From: Eudoraea chungangensis
Lineage (GTDB): Bacteria; Bacteroidota; Bacteroidia; Flavobacteriales; Flavobacteriaceae
Direction: 5' to 3'
DNA: 64,000 nucleotides
Assembly: GCF_029360665.1 (NCBI RefSeq)
Contig: NZ_JARDUB010000001.1
Coordinates: 496,001 to 560,000 of the forward strand
In this document: piece by piece, positions 9,055-20,221 of the stretch
How positions within the stretch are numbered: position 1 is the first letter of the stretch
Layout: every line of letters starts with the position of its first letter
Position numbers and translations under genes: made by a program
The notes under the pieces: model-generated
The model's input: the letters and a program-made list of their open reading frames with translations, nothing else
What the model was told of the DNA's origin: nothing
Database searches by the model: none

Positions 9055-9102
9055 TTTTAAGATAATAGTTCCCCACACTTCAGACAAGTTTAATCGTTTT
9101 AT

Positions 9103-9663
9103 ATGCTAAAAGAAAAGCTTCGATTAAACCATAAAATTTTAAGAGAGCGACTTTCGCTGACAGAAATATCAGAAAAGAGTTTAGAAATTTCTAACCTCCT
9201 TTTAGACTTGCCTATCTGGCATTTTTCTTACTTCCATATATTTTTAACTATCCCTGATCAAAGAGAGGTAGACACGAGTTTTGTCCTAAGTATTCTTCAA
9301 GGAAGAGACAAGAATGTCATCATCCCAAAAATGTCTAAAAACAACGACTTAGATCATTATTTGTTAACAGATAGCACAATTATTAGGCCAAATAAATGGA
9401 ATGTCCCGGAACCTGAAGATGGTATAGAAGTATTACCAACGAAAATAGAAGTTGTTTTTATTCCTCTTTTAGCCTTTGATAAAAACGGTAATAGGGTAGG
9501 CTACGGAAAGGGATATTATGATAAATTCCTAAAAGAATGTAAAGCAGATGTTATCAAGATAGGGCTTTCTATGTTCGAGGCTGTGGATCAAATTCAAGAT
9601 ATCAATGATCATGACATTCCACTAAATTATTGTATTACTCCAACACGCTCCTACAGGTTTTAA
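9103..9663 (+). CDS. 5-formyltetrahydrofolate cyclo-ligase
   Basis: ATP-dependent enzyme returning 5-formyl-THF to 5,10-methenyl-THF in one-carbon metabolism; cytosolic. At 186 residues it has normal family length. The signature is near the C-terminus: F-I-P-L-L-A-F-D-K-N-G-N-R-V-G-Y-G-K-G-Y-Y-D, the conserved substrate/ATP loop, followed by K-I-G-L and the final P-L-N-Y-C-I-T-P. The gene ends 2 bases before the converging lspA stop. The gene is also known as fau or ygfA in other bacteria. Confidence 0.92.
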   Translation: MLKEKLRLNHKILRERLSLTEISEKSLEISNLLLDLPIWHFSYFHIFLTIPDQREVDTSFVLSILQGRDKNVIIPKMSKNNDLDHYLLTDSTIIRPNKWNVPEPEDGIEVLPTKIEVVFIPLLAFDKNGNRVGYGKGYYDKFLKECKADVIKIGLSMFEAVDQIQDINDHDIPLNYCITPTRSYRF

Positions 9664-9665
9664 CA

Positions 9666-10286
9666 TCAATCTGTACTATTGCCAAAAGCCTTTTTATTAA
9701 AAACTAATAAAACGCCAACACCAGTGCTTATAGCGGTATCTGCCACGTTAAAAACAGGTTCAAAAAAGCGAAAGTTATTGCCCCCAACAAATGGCACCCA
9801 TTTGGGCCAATTACTATCAATAAGAGGAAAATATAGCATATCTACTACTTTTCCATAAAACAGACTACCGTAAGGTTCATCCGAAAATAAGGTTGCTACC
9901 TGGTTGTAACTCTCGTTAAAAATAGTGCCATAAAATAAAGAATCGATGATATTACCCAAGGCCCCTGCAAAAATAAGCGATACAGCAAATACCAACGTAC
10001 TTGTGGCATTCTTTTTTATAATATCATAAAGCCAATAGCCAATACCAACGATAGCAAATAATCTAAAAACAGTAAGTACCAACTTACCTGTTCTGTCGGA
10101 AATAGGTAAGACATCACTTAGTTTTGCTCCCCAGGCCGCTCCCTCATTCTCAATAAACAAAATTTTAAACCAAGAAAATACCTCAGTTGCCTCTCCTAAT
10201 TGAAAATGTGTCTTGATATATATTTTACTAATCTGATCTACCAGTAAGACTAGTAGAATAATTAGCATGGAACGCTTAAAATTCAT
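9666..10286 (-). CDS. lspA: Lipoprotein signal peptidase
   Basis: Inner-membrane aspartyl protease (signal peptidase II) that removes signal peptides from diacylated prolipoproteins; this window alone encodes several likely clients. The 206-residue protein has four membrane segments and the two catalytic Asp motifs: G-A-L-G-N-I-I-D-S near residue 110 and F-N-V-A-D-T-A near residue 182. It is longer than the roughly 160-residue enterobacterial enzyme because of about 40 extra residues between the two motifs, a loop common in Bacteroidetes. It is the last gene of the minus-strand unit ileS–DksA-like–lspA, a familiar linkage. Confidence 0.95.
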   Translation of the reverse strand: MNFKRSMLIILLVLLVDQISKIYIKTHFQLGEATEVFSWFKILFIENEGAAWGAKLSDVLPISDRTGKLVLTVFRLFAIVGIGYWLYDIIKKNATSTLVFAVSLIFAGALGNIIDSLFYGTIFNESYNQVATLFSDEPYGSLFYGKVVDMLYFPLIDSNWPKWVPFVGGNNFRFFEPVFNVADTAISTGVGVLLVFNKKAFGNSTD

Positions 10287-10380
10287 TATTGTAGAAATAG
10301 TTCGGGCAAAAATAGGGATTATTAAGGCAACTCTAAGACAGAATTACCAATTTAACCTGGTAAAGTAATAACCAATCTTT

Positions 10381-10764
10381 TTATTTCTGCATATTCTTGG
10401 CTTCAATACTTAGGGTAGCATGAGGCACTAATTTAAGACGCTCTTTATTAATCAGCTTTCCTGTAACTCTGCAAATTCCATAGGTCTTATTTTCTATTCT
10501 TAAAAGAGCATTCTTAAGGTCTCTGATAAACTTCTCTTGTCTAATTGCCAACTGAGTGTTCGCCTCTTTACTCATGGTTTCTGAACCTTCCTCAAAAGCT
10601 TTAAAAGTTGGGGATGTATCATCGGTTCCATTATTACCGTCATTCATGTACGAACTTTTTAGAAGGTCTAAATGACTCTTGGCTTTCTCTATTTTCTCTT
10701 CAATGAGGGCTTTGAATTCTGCCAATTCCTTATCTGAATATCTAATTTTTAAATCGTCTCCCAT
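10381..10764 (-). CDS. TraR/DksA C4-type zinc-finger family protein, degenerate finger
   Basis: 127 residues from the start MGDDLKIRYS; an in-frame start further upstream at 10827 would run into ileS and is rejected. The protein is a helical hairpin (residues 10–90) followed by the family's C-terminal segment Y-G-I-C-R-V-T-G-K-L-I. In classical DksA four Cys bind zinc; here only that single Cys is present, so zinc binding is unlikely in the usual way. DksA proteins insert into the RNA polymerase secondary channel and act with ppGpp; whether this one does is inference. It follows ileS by 4 bases and precedes lspA, as in many flavobacteria. Confidence 0.85.
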   Translation of the reverse strand: MGDDLKIRYSDKELAEFKALIEEKIEKAKSHLDLLKSSYMNDGNNGTDDTSPTFKAFEEGSETMSKEANTQLAIRQEKFIRDLKNALLRIENKTYGICRVTGKLINKERLKLVPHATLSIEAKNMQK

Positions 10765-10768
10765 AATG

Positions 10769-13700
10769 TTAATGTTTTTGAACTGCCAATTTAGTGTTGA
10801 CTTCGTCAAAAGAGATAGCCACGCCATCTTCCATTATTTCTTCGAAGTTTAATTCAGAAGTCAGGGTCTCATTTTTTATATACTTGAGATTATTCCTAAC
10901 CGCTTTTTCCACTAAACCGTCTTTAAGTATTCTAATATCTATTTTATCTGTTACATCAAAACCAGAATCTTTTCTTATGTTTTGAATTCTATTAACCAAT
11001 TCTCTAGCAATACCCTCTTCCCTTAAACTCTCATCAATTGTTATGTCTAAGGCAACCGTTAAGGGGCCCTGAGTTGCAACCAACCATCCTTCAATATCTT
11101 GAGAAGTTATCTCTACATCCTCTAACTGTAAGATAATACTTTTATTTTCTAATTCAAGTGATATTTCTCCATTGGATTCAATTTTTTGGATGTCTTTTTG
11201 ATCCAATTTACCTACAGCTATACCAATTGCCTTCATGTATTTTCCGTACCGAGGACCCAACACCTTAAAATTAGGTTTTATACGTTTCACCAATATCCCA
11301 GAAGCATCATCTATTAGGTTAATCTCCTTAACATTTACCTCTGTTTTAATAAGATCTGCAACCGCCTCTATTTCTGCCCTTTGCGCTTGGTCTAATACAG
11401 GTATCATAATTTTTTGAAGGGGCTGTCTAACTTTGATTCTTTCTTTTTGTCTGATGGAGAGTACCAGGGAAGAAATAATCTGAGCCTTCTGCATTTTACT
11501 CTCTAAATCCTTATTTATTAGATGTGTTTCCACTTTGGGAAATGCTGCCAAGTGCACGCTTTCAAACTCCTCCTTTTTGGTGGTCTTTATTAAGTCTATG
11601 TAAAGGCGGTCCATAATAAATGGCGCTATTGGAGCGCCTAATTTAGCTATTGTAAGCAGGCAAGTGTACAGTGTTTGATAAGCGGAAATTTTATCCTCCT
11701 GATAGTCTCCTTTCCAAAAACGTCTTCTGCTTAAACGCACATACCAATTACTTAAATTCTCTTGAACAAAATAAGCAATTGCCCTTGCGGCCTTGGTAGG
11801 CTCATAACTTTCGTAAGCCTGTTCAACAACTTTTATCAGACTGTTTAATTCAGACAATATCCAAAGGTCAATTTCTGGCCTCTTTTGCTCCGGAATATTT
11901 TCTTCAGTATAATTAAAGTGGTCAATATTCGCATATAAGGAAAAGAACGAATAGGTATTGTAAAGAGTCCCAAAAAACTTTCTTTTTACCTCATCTATTC
12001 CTTCTAAGTCAAACTTAAGATTGTCCCAAGGGTTAGCATTAGATATGAGATACCATCTTGTAGCATCTGGTCCGTATTCCTCTAAAGTCTTCCATGGATC
12101 TATGGCATTCCCAAGTCTTTTAGACATTTTCTTTCCTTCTTTGTCTAAAACTAAGCCATTGGAGACCACATTTTTGTAGGAAACGTTATCAAATACCATT
12201 GTAGCAATAGCGTGTAAGGTATAAAACCATCCTCTTGTTTGATCTACCCCTTCTGCAATAAAATCTGCAGGAAAAGTAATCCCTTTATCTATTAAATCCT
12301 TATTTTCAAATGGATAATGCCATTGTGCGTAGGGCATAGAGCCACTGTCAAACCAGACGTCAATAAGATCAGTTTCTCTTCTCATTTCCTTTCCAGAGTC
12401 TGATACTAATACAATCTGATCCACCACATTTTTGTGAAGGTCTATTTGATTATAATTCAGATCGCTCATGTCATTTGGATCAAAAGTGGAAAAAATATCT
12501 TCGGACATAAAGCCTTTAGAGACTGCTTTTGACATTTCCGATTTTAACTCCTCAACAGAACCGATAATAATTTCTTCTTTCCCATCTTCCGTTCTCCATA
12601 TAGGAAGTGGAATTCCCCAAAACCTGGATCGGCTTAGGTTCCAGTCGTTGGCACTTGCCAACCAGTTTCCAAATCTTCCTTCTCCTGTATTTTTTGGTTT
12701 CCAATTAATGGTTTGGTTTAACGCAAACATTCTATCTCTGACATCGGTGATTTTAATAAACCATGAATCTAATGGATAATATAAAATCGGTTTATCCGTC
12801 CTCCAACAATTTGGATAAGAATGCAGATACTTTTCTACCTTAAAAGCTTTATTCTCTTCTTTTAACTCTATAGCAATCTCAACATCTACAGATCTCTCTG
12901 GGGCTTCTCCCTCTTCGTAATATTCATTTTTAACATATTTCCCAGACAAAGAACCCATCCCCTGTCTAAACCTGCCTTGCAAATCGACCAATGGAACTGG
13001 ATTGTTATTAGCGTCTAAAACCAACATAGGTGGAATAGGGGGATTTGCCTGCATAGCAACCTGCATATCATCGGCACCAAATGTAGGAGCAGTATGGACT
13101 ATACCGGTTCCATCTTCTGTGGTTACAAAATCCCCTCCAATTACTCTAAACGCATTTTGGGCATTTTCATATGGCGTAGCATAAGTTAAAAGCTGTTCAT
13201 ATTCGGCACCGATAAGTGCCTTTCCTTTACAACTTCCCAAAACTTGATATGGGATCTTCTTATCTGATGTAGAATAATTCTTTACCTCATCTATAGATTT
13301 TACTTCTACATATTTACCCGCAAACTGTTTTGAAAGTAAACTTTTTGCAAGTAAAACTGTAATAGGTTCATAGGTATATTGATTAAAGGTCTTTACCCAA
13401 ACATAGTCTATTTTTGCCCCAACTGTCAGGGCTGTATTGGAAGGAAGTGTCCAGGGTGTAGTGGTCCATGCTAGGAAGAACAATTCTCCTTCCACCTCTT
13501 TTAAAAATTCAGGTAATGATTCTTTCTTTGCCTTAAACTGAGCGGTAACCGTTGTATCTGTTATATCCTGGTATGTTCCCGGCATATTTAGCTCATGAGA
13601 ACTCAATCCCGTTCCAGCCTTTGGAGAATACGGCTGAATGGTATATCCTTTATAAATTAAATTCTTATTGTATATCTGCTTTAATAACCACCAAACAGAT

Positions 13701-14170
13701 TCAATATATTTTGGTTTGTAGGTAATGTAGGGGTCTTCCATGTCTACCCAATACCCGATTTTTTCTGTTAAATCGTTCCATGCATTTGTATAACGCATTA
13801 CGGCTTTCTTACAAGCCTCGTTATAGTCCTCAACAGATATCTTTACCCCAATATCTTCCTTTGTAATACCTAAGTCTTTTTCAACTCCAAGCTCTATTGG
13901 CAACCCATGTGTATCCCATCCGGCTTTTCGTTTTACCTGATATCCCTTCATGGTTTTATATCTTGGAAAGATATCCTTAATGGTTCTGGCCATAACATGA
14001 TGAATCCCAGGCATACCATTTGCCGAAGGAGGACCTTCATAAACAACATAATTAGGCTTCCCCTCGCGAAGAGCAATACTTTTTTCAAAAATTTGCTGGG
14101 ATTTCCAAAACTCCAGAACATCCGTTCCAATTTTAGCCAAATCTAATCCCTTATATTCTGCAAATTTCAT
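10769..14170 (-). CDS. ileS: Isoleucyl-tRNA synthetase
   Basis: Class I aminoacyl-tRNA synthetase charging tRNA-Ile. The 1133-residue length fits the long, eukaryote-like IleS type found in Bacteroidetes. Visible motifs: the HIGH-equivalent N-G-M-P-G-I-H-H near residue 55, the editing domain with T-T-P-W-T-L-P-S-N-T-A-L near residue 240, W-F-D-S-G-S-M-P-Y-A near residue 610, and the class I K-M-S-K-R near residue 690, then an anticodon-binding domain. Upstream, TAATTTTG on the minus strand (14211–14204) is a good -7 box about 34 bases from the start, though no clear -33 element is seen. Heads the ileS–DksA-like–lspA unit. Confidence 0.97.
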   Translation of the reverse strand: MKFAEYKGLDLAKIGTDVLEFWKSQQIFEKSIALREGKPNYVVYEGPPSANGMPGIHHVMARTIKDIFPRYKTMKGYQVKRKAGWDTHGLPIELGVEKDLGITKEDIGVKISVEDYNEACKKAVMRYTNAWNDLTEKIGYWVDMEDPYITYKPKYIESVWWLLKQIYNKNLIYKGYTIQPYSPKAGTGLSSHELNMPGTYQDITDTTVTAQFKAKKESLPEFLKEVEGELFFLAWTTTPWTLPSNTALTVGAKIDYVWVKTFNQYTYEPITVLLAKSLLSKQFAGKYVEVKSIDEVKNYSTSDKKIPYQVLGSCKGKALIGAEYEQLLTYATPYENAQNAFRVIGGDFVTTEDGTGIVHTAPTFGADDMQVAMQANPPIPPMLVLDANNNPVPLVDLQGRFRQGMGSLSGKYVKNEYYEEGEAPERSVDVEIAIELKEENKAFKVEKYLHSYPNCWRTDKPILYYPLDSWFIKITDVRDRMFALNQTINWKPKNTGEGRFGNWLASANDWNLSRSRFWGIPLPIWRTEDGKEEIIIGSVEELKSEMSKAVSKGFMSEDIFSTFDPNDMSDLNYNQIDLHKNVVDQIVLVSDSGKEMRRETDLIDVWFDSGSMPYAQWHYPFENKDLIDKGITFPADFIAEGVDQTRGWFYTLHAIATMVFDNVSYKNVVSNGLVLDKEGKKMSKRLGNAIDPWKTLEEYGPDATRWYLISNANPWDNLKFDLEGIDEVKRKFFGTLYNTYSFFSLYANIDHFNYTEENIPEQKRPEIDLWILSELNSLIKVVEQAYESYEPTKAARAIAYFVQENLSNWYVRLSRRRFWKGDYQEDKISAYQTLYTCLLTIAKLGAPIAPFIMDRLYIDLIKTTKKEEFESVHLAAFPKVETHLINKDLESKMQKAQIISSLVLSIRQKERIKVRQPLQKIMIPVLDQAQRAEIEAVADLIKTEVNVKEINLIDDASGILVKRIKPNFKVLGPRYGKYMKAIGIAVGKLDQKDIQKIESNGEISLELENKSIILQLEDVEITSQDIEGWLVATQGPLTVALDITIDESLREEGIARELVNRIQNIRKDSGFDVTDKIDIRILKDGLVEKAVRNNLKYIKNETLTSELNFEEIMEDGVAISFDEVNTKLAVQKH

Positions 14171-14341
14171 ACTAACGTTTTACTTTAGAATAAATTAAGG
14201 CTGCAAAATTAAGAAATTAGAATGATATTTTGGTTTAAATATTGAAATGTATAACCTACACATTAAAGAAATATTTAAGCAACATATTTCCCCATTATAA
14301 AAGATTTGACAGAAGTCGTTTACTAAACCGTTATGTGGGAT

Positions 14342-16774
14342 CTAAAATCGTAAATTCAGTCCCCCAATAATATTTATTCCAGGGGCTACAATACCGGAAG
14401 AATAAGGCCGGTATCTCTGATTTGTTAAATTCTCAATAGTAAAGTTAAACCGCAAGGAATTACTCATTTGAAACTGTGATCTAAGATTCAAGGTGTACCA
14501 AGAAGGAGAATAAGGGTTGCCGTTATTGTCTTTTGCATAAATATAATCTTTACTTAATTCTGAAAGAGCCAAATCTTCGAAAGAAATTTCGCCATTATAA
14601 TTTACAAAAAGATCGGTTTTAAAGCGTTGGTTACGCCATATAATATGGAAGTCTCCAAAAGTTGGAGCTACATGTCTCACCGGGCTTTTAACCTCATCGC
14701 TATCTATTTCTGTTCCCTCAGTAAAAGTTATATTTGATGCCAAGGAAAACTGATCATTTAAAAAAGCCTCAAAACCAAATTCTAATCCATATAAATAGGC
14801 TCTTGATGCATTCTGAATAGCCTGAACATTGCTTAATACACCATTGTATACAATTTGACTAACTCCATTATATTCGTAATCTCGCCTAACCAATGCATTA
14901 GACAGGTAGGTATAATAGGTAGCAGCCTTTAAGACCAGGACATCGTTAAAATTTTTTCTAACTCCCAATTCAATGTTATAGGCATATTCTGGTTCTAAAC
15001 TAGGATTGGGGACTACTACAGATCCAGGTTCAGAATCAAAAATCTTTCCAATATCATCAATATTAGGAGCCCTAAAACCTGTAGAACCATTAAGTGTAAT
15101 TTGTAAGTCTGCTTTTGGCAACCAACTAAAACCCAAACTACCGGTCAGTGCTCCGTTATTTAAATCAGCATTATCAAATGGAAAATCAAAATACGTTTTA
15201 TCAAAGGTTGCATCAATCCAAATATGGCTATACCTAAGTCCGCCCATCCACGTGAAATTTGGTTTGGACTTTAATTCTGCGTTTAAATAAGCCGCAAGGG
15301 ACTGCCATGTAGATCCGTCCGGATATCTAGAGGCATAACCTTGTAAATCATCTGTTTCAATATTTAGTTGCTGGCCTTTAGAGCCTACAAGGTTAAAAAC
15401 GTATTCCGTTCCATAGTAAAGCCGTAAGTTGCCCATCTTCTTATTCTCAAAATCTATATTAAAAGAAAAAGCATCTACATTTTCTTGCGTAGTATACCTA
15501 ATGGGATCTCCAAAAGTCCTGTCGTTTCTACTCTCTTTAAAATTTTGATATGCCGTAGTAATTTTTAAACCATCATAAAATTTACCTCTCCCATTGTGAT
15601 TTATTTGCAAATTTGACATAAACCACTTCTGTGGACCATAAAACCATTCTGCAGACCTAAGACCTGTATTGTCTTCATTTGGTCTTATTAGTCTATCGTA
15701 GCGAGAAAACTCTGAAGTAGTACTATAAAAAACACCTAAATCATAAGCCCAATTAGTATTTGGTCTGTAAGATATTTTTTGCATAAAATTCACCTGATTA
15801 TAACCCGTTGGTATTTGTATTTGAGGATTATCGTTTGGTACAAGTACATCTGTATTATCTATTCTAGCAGCATACTCTCTTCTTAAATAAGCGTTAGGTC
15901 CGTGTTTGCCCATTTTCAAGTCGGCAAAATCGCTATAAGAAGCACTGGTTAAAAATGCCCATTTTTTAGTCCCCAGTTGGATATCAAAATGCCCGGTGTT
16001 TTCATTGTTTGCAGAAGCGTATCTATACACTAGGTTTCCAGATAAAAGAAGACTATCCATTTCCGAATAGGCCGGTTTCTTACTTATAAAATTCATTACC
16101 CCTCCAATGGCATCGCTACCATAAATTACAGATCCGGGACCAAATATTACTTCGGTATTCCTAATACTAAAAGGGTCTATTGAAATTATATTCTGAATAT
16201 TACCTCCTCTAAAAATCGCATTGTTCATTCGAACACCATCTATTGAGGTTAGGAGCCTATTTGTAGAAAACCCTCTGATCATGGGGCTCCCACCTCCCAA
16301 CTGACTTTTTTGAACAAATATTTGACCACTGTTACTTAACAAATCTGCAGCAGTTTGAGGGTTCGTAAAAGCAATGCTTTGGGAACTAATGGAAAGTATT
16401 TTCTGAGGCACATCTTTTTTTTGCTGTTCCCACTTTGAAACCGACATTACTACCTCTTCCAGTTGTTCTCTTTTTAGCGATAAGAAAACGGTTTTTCCCC
16501 TTTTTAAAAACGATTCTTTTGTTCCATTTTTAGTTTGGTAACTGAGGTGTCTTATATGGAGCCTGTCTGAATCGGAAAACACCGACAAATCGCATACCCC
16601 GTCAATATCCGATAGACTGGTTTGCGATTGATCTGCGTTTAAGACTACCGCATTAATGACTGGTTCTGAAGTTTCTCCATCTAATATTGTTATTTTTTGG
16701 GCAGATGCAATACTTCCCAAAAGGAATAGTACTAGGAATAAAATTCCCCTATGTCTATTATCTAAAAACTTCAT
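14342..16774 (-). CDS. TonB-dependent outer-membrane receptor
   Basis: Energy-coupled outer-membrane importer of 810 residues. A signal peptide (ending near ASAQ, residue 25) is followed by a carboxypeptidase-like regulatory domain (residues 28–110), then the plug domain with A-A-D-L-L-S-N-S-G, the I-R-G-F-S-T-N-R-L segment, D-G-V-R-M-N-N-A and G-P-G-S-V-I-Y-G-S-D-A-I-G-G, and a long 22-strand barrel ending in a terminal R-F. The plug resembles the hemoglobin/heme-type receptor group, but the substrate cannot be read from sequence. Its start overlaps the end of recO by 17 bases. A weak hairpin-poor AT-rich gap of 171 bp separates it from ileS. Confidence 0.9.
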   Translation of the reverse strand: MKFLDNRHRGILFLVLFLLGSIASAQKITILDGETSEPVINAVVLNADQSQTSLSDIDGVCDLSVFSDSDRLHIRHLSYQTKNGTKESFLKRGKTVFLSLKREQLEEVVMSVSKWEQQKKDVPQKILSISSQSIAFTNPQTAADLLSNSGQIFVQKSQLGGGSPMIRGFSTNRLLTSIDGVRMNNAIFRGGNIQNIISIDPFSIRNTEVIFGPGSVIYGSDAIGGVMNFISKKPAYSEMDSLLLSGNLVYRYASANNENTGHFDIQLGTKKWAFLTSASYSDFADLKMGKHGPNAYLRREYAARIDNTDVLVPNDNPQIQIPTGYNQVNFMQKISYRPNTNWAYDLGVFYSTTSEFSRYDRLIRPNEDNTGLRSAEWFYGPQKWFMSNLQINHNGRGKFYDGLKITTAYQNFKESRNDRTFGDPIRYTTQENVDAFSFNIDFENKKMGNLRLYYGTEYVFNLVGSKGQQLNIETDDLQGYASRYPDGSTWQSLAAYLNAELKSKPNFTWMGGLRYSHIWIDATFDKTYFDFPFDNADLNNGALTGSLGFSWLPKADLQITLNGSTGFRAPNIDDIGKIFDSEPGSVVVPNPSLEPEYAYNIELGVRKNFNDVLVLKAATYYTYLSNALVRRDYEYNGVSQIVYNGVLSNVQAIQNASRAYLYGLEFGFEAFLNDQFSLASNITFTEGTEIDSDEVKSPVRHVAPTFGDFHIIWRNQRFKTDLFVNYNGEISFEDLALSELSKDYIYAKDNNGNPYSPSWYTLNLRSQFQMSNSLRFNFTIENLTNQRYRPYSSGIVAPGINIIGGLNLRF

Positions 16775-17477
16775 TTAAAACAGCGAGAGATCTGGGTTTT
16801 TTAAAACCGTCCAAATGTACTTCAAAAAAGAGAATGATTGCTTTTAATAGTTCTCCCCTTTTGCCTTTATCGATTGCAATTGTATGCATAACATCAAATT
16901 TTGTGCCTAAAAAAATCTTAAACAACTCTAAAATGTCTCCAGTCAAATATGGTTTAGAACCGGGGAATACTACAAAAGCTCCTTCATGCAAATCAAAATA
17001 ATCGTAGTTCATATTAGAAGTCTCTGGATAAAAGCCTAAATATCTCGTTAGTTCAATTAAAAAGAAGATATGGAAATTTGGTATAGTATTATGTGAATCT
17101 AACCACTGGAAGGTGGTTTCCAAGTAGGTATACAAATCACTGTTTTGTTCTTCTTCATAAATGCTATTTGAAAGCATTTCCGCTAAAAATAAAACGATTG
17201 CATTTTTGGAAGGACTACTGTATATGGTCAGATAATGATAGTTAATTCTTGCCTCCGTAATTCGCTCTAGAGTTCCTTTGTCTTTGTGAATCGCAGATAT
17301 TTCTAATTGTGTTAACGGTTGAAAATAGGACGGTTTAAGCTTGCCCTTTCTTGAACTTAATACTCCTTTTAACATATAGGATTTTATCCCACTGGTATAG
17401 GTAAAAGCCTTAACAATTAAAGAACTTTCTCCATACTTAATGGAAGATAGAACAAGGGCCTTGGTTTTAATTTGCAT
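16758..17477 (-). CDS. recO: DNA repair protein RecO
   Basis: Recombination mediator that, with RecR, loads RecA on SSB-coated single strands. Start chosen at M-Q-I-K-T-K-A-L (17477), giving 239 residues; upstream in-frame codons encode a hydrophobic stretch not expected in RecO. The N-terminal OB fold is recognisable (A-L-V-L-S-S-I-K-Y-G-E-S-S-L-I-V near residues 6–21, then G-K-L-K-P-S-Y-F-Q-P-L), followed by the helical domain. No zinc-binding Cys cluster is seen, unlike some RecO proteins. The gene overlaps the receptor gene downstream by 17 bases. Confidence 0.88.
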   Translation of the reverse strand: MQIKTKALVLSSIKYGESSLIVKAFTYTSGIKSYMLKGVLSSRKGKLKPSYFQPLTQLEISAIHKDKGTLERITEARINYHYLTIYSSPSKNAIVLFLAEMLSNSIYEEEQNSDLYTYLETTFQWLDSHNTIPNFHIFFLIELTRYLGFYPETSNMNYDYFDLHEGAFVVFPGSKPYLTGDILELFKIFLGTKFDVMHTIAIDKGKRGELLKAIILFFEVHLDGFKKPRSLAVLNEVFR

Positions 17478-17529
17478 TAGTCGGAAAATGAGAAACCAAA
17501 TATATAAGGAATTAATAAGATGCATAACA

Positions 17530-17565
17530 ATAAAAAAGGGTTGGTAACAACACCAACCCTTTAAA
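17530..17565 (-). terminator. Rho-independent terminator after gdhA
   Basis: Perfect 10-bp stem AAGGGTTGGT / ACCAACCCTT (17536–17545, 17552–17561) with a six-base loop; preceded on the plus strand by an A run that gives the U tract for minus-strand transcripts. It starts 22 bases after the gdhA stop. Confidence 0.85.
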
Positions 17566-17582
17566 ACCTTAATAGAATACTC

Positions 17583-18941
<1,359 letters not shown>

Positions 18942-19028
18942 TTAGGTATTTTATTGATTTAAAAAATTAAAGGCAAAATTATATCTTTTATGTAATTAAA
19001 TGGTGCTTTTTTTTAAAATATGATAATT

Positions 19029-20183
19029 TTATCCAATTGCCTGCTCCAAGTCCGCGATTAGATCGGTCACATCTTCTATCCCTACGCTCAGACGAATTAG
19101 AGAATCTACTACCCCACTTTTTTCTCTCTCCTTTTTTGGGATACTGGCATGTGTCATACTAGCGGGATGTCCTGCAAGGCTTTCAACTCCTCCTAGAGAC
19201 TCTGCAAGCGTAAATACTTGTAGTTTTTCAACAATTTTTACAGCTTCGTTGAAATTACTTCCCTTGGGTATAAAAGAAAGCATTCCGCCATAAAAACTCA
19301 TTTGTTTCGAAGCCACAAGATGGCTGGGGTGTGTCTTAAAACCCGGCCAAAAAACCCGTTCGATCTTCGGATTTTCGTTAAGGAAAGTTGCAATTTTTTC
19401 AGCATTTTCACAATGTCTCTGCATCCTGACGTGTAAGGTCTTTATCCCTCTCAAAATAAGGAAACTATCCATCGGTCCGCAGACAGCCCCACTAGCATTT
19501 TGTATAAAGTATAATTTATCTGCTAAGTCCTTGTCCTTTACAATAAGAGCTCCTGCAACAACATCACTATGTCCTCCAAGATATTTAGTTGCGGAGTGCA
19601 TTACTATATCCGCTCCAAAGTCTAACGGCTTTTGAAGGTATGGTGTGGCAAAGGTATTATCCACGGCCAATAATATATGGTGCTTTTTTGCCAACGTATT
19701 CACAGCCTCCATATCAATAACATTCATCATTGGATTAGTTGGAGTTTCAACCCATATAAGCTTGGTCTTAGCTGTAATTTTTTCTTCAATTTTATTTACA
19801 TCCTGCATCCCTACAAAATGAAAAACTATGCCATACTTTTCAAATATTTGCTTAAAAAGACGGTAACTACCTCCGTATAAATCGTTAGTTGAAACCACTT
19901 CGTCACCGGGATTCAAAAGTTTTATAACGGCATCCATGGCAGATAAGCCACTTGCAAACGCCAGACCGTAGTTCCCATTTTCAATACTTGCTAATGAATT
20001 CTCTAAGGCCGTCCGTGTAGGATTGGCACTTCTGGAATATTCAAAGCCCAAATGTTTTCCGGGGCTTGACTGGGCATAGGTTGAAGTCTGATATATTGGA
20101 GGCATTACAGATCCGTATGCCTTGTCCGGATGTTGTCCGCCATGTATAACTTTACTATTAAACTGTAGTTCTTTTTTACTCAT
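19029..20183 (-). CDS. Trans-sulfuration PLP enzyme (cystathionine gamma-synthase/lyase family)
   Basis: 384 residues from the start M-S-K-K-E-L-Q. PLP-dependent Cys/Met metabolism family: the PLP-lysine motif S-A-T-K-Y-L-G-G-H-S-D near residue 205, the Y-S-R-S-x-N-P-T-R segment near residue 52 and the S-L-G-G-V-E-S-L near residue 335 are all present. Members either join O-acyl-homoserine and cysteine into cystathionine or split cystathionine; sequence alone does not decide, although gamma-synthase (metB) or gamma-lyase are the likely options. Its promoter overlaps that of the divergent lipoprotein gene and gives a very short leader (about 12 bases). Confidence 0.88.
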   Translation of the reverse strand: MSKKELQFNSKVIHGGQHPDKAYGSVMPPIYQTSTYAQSSPGKHLGFEYSRSANPTRTALENSLASIENGNYGLAFASGLSAMDAVIKLLNPGDEVVSTNDLYGGSYRLFKQIFEKYGIVFHFVGMQDVNKIEEKITAKTKLIWVETPTNPMMNVIDMEAVNTLAKKHHILLAVDNTFATPYLQKPLDFGADIVMHSATKYLGGHSDVVAGALIVKDKDLADKLYFIQNASGAVCGPMDSFLILRGIKTLHVRMQRHCENAEKIATFLNENPKIERVFWPGFKTHPSHLVASKQMSFYGGMLSFIPKGSNFNEAVKIVEKLQVFTLAESLGGVESLAGHPASMTHASIPKKEREKSGVVDSLIRLSVGIEDVTDLIADLEQAIG

Positions 20184-20190
20184 AATTAGG

Positions 20191-20221
20191 AATTTGTTTA
20201 ACAAATGTATTGCTATCTTTT
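20191..20221 (+). promoter_or_regulatory. Promoter of the DUF3298 lipoprotein gene
   Basis: TTTG (20193–20196), a 17-base spacer and TATCTTTT (20214–20221), about 48 bases before the ATG at 20270. Its -33 element sits inside a perfect palindrome (ATTTGTT, one base, AACAAAT; 20192–20206), a candidate operator shared with the opposite promoter. Confidence 0.5.

Noticed and set aside
10287-10380. Terminator-like repeat TTACCA/TGGTAA between the DksA-like gene and lspA
   Set aside because: Only a 6-bp stem with a long AT loop and no T run; too weak to call.
12468-12779. Plus-strand frame inside ileS
   Set aside because: Antisense of a highly conserved synthetase; no family match.
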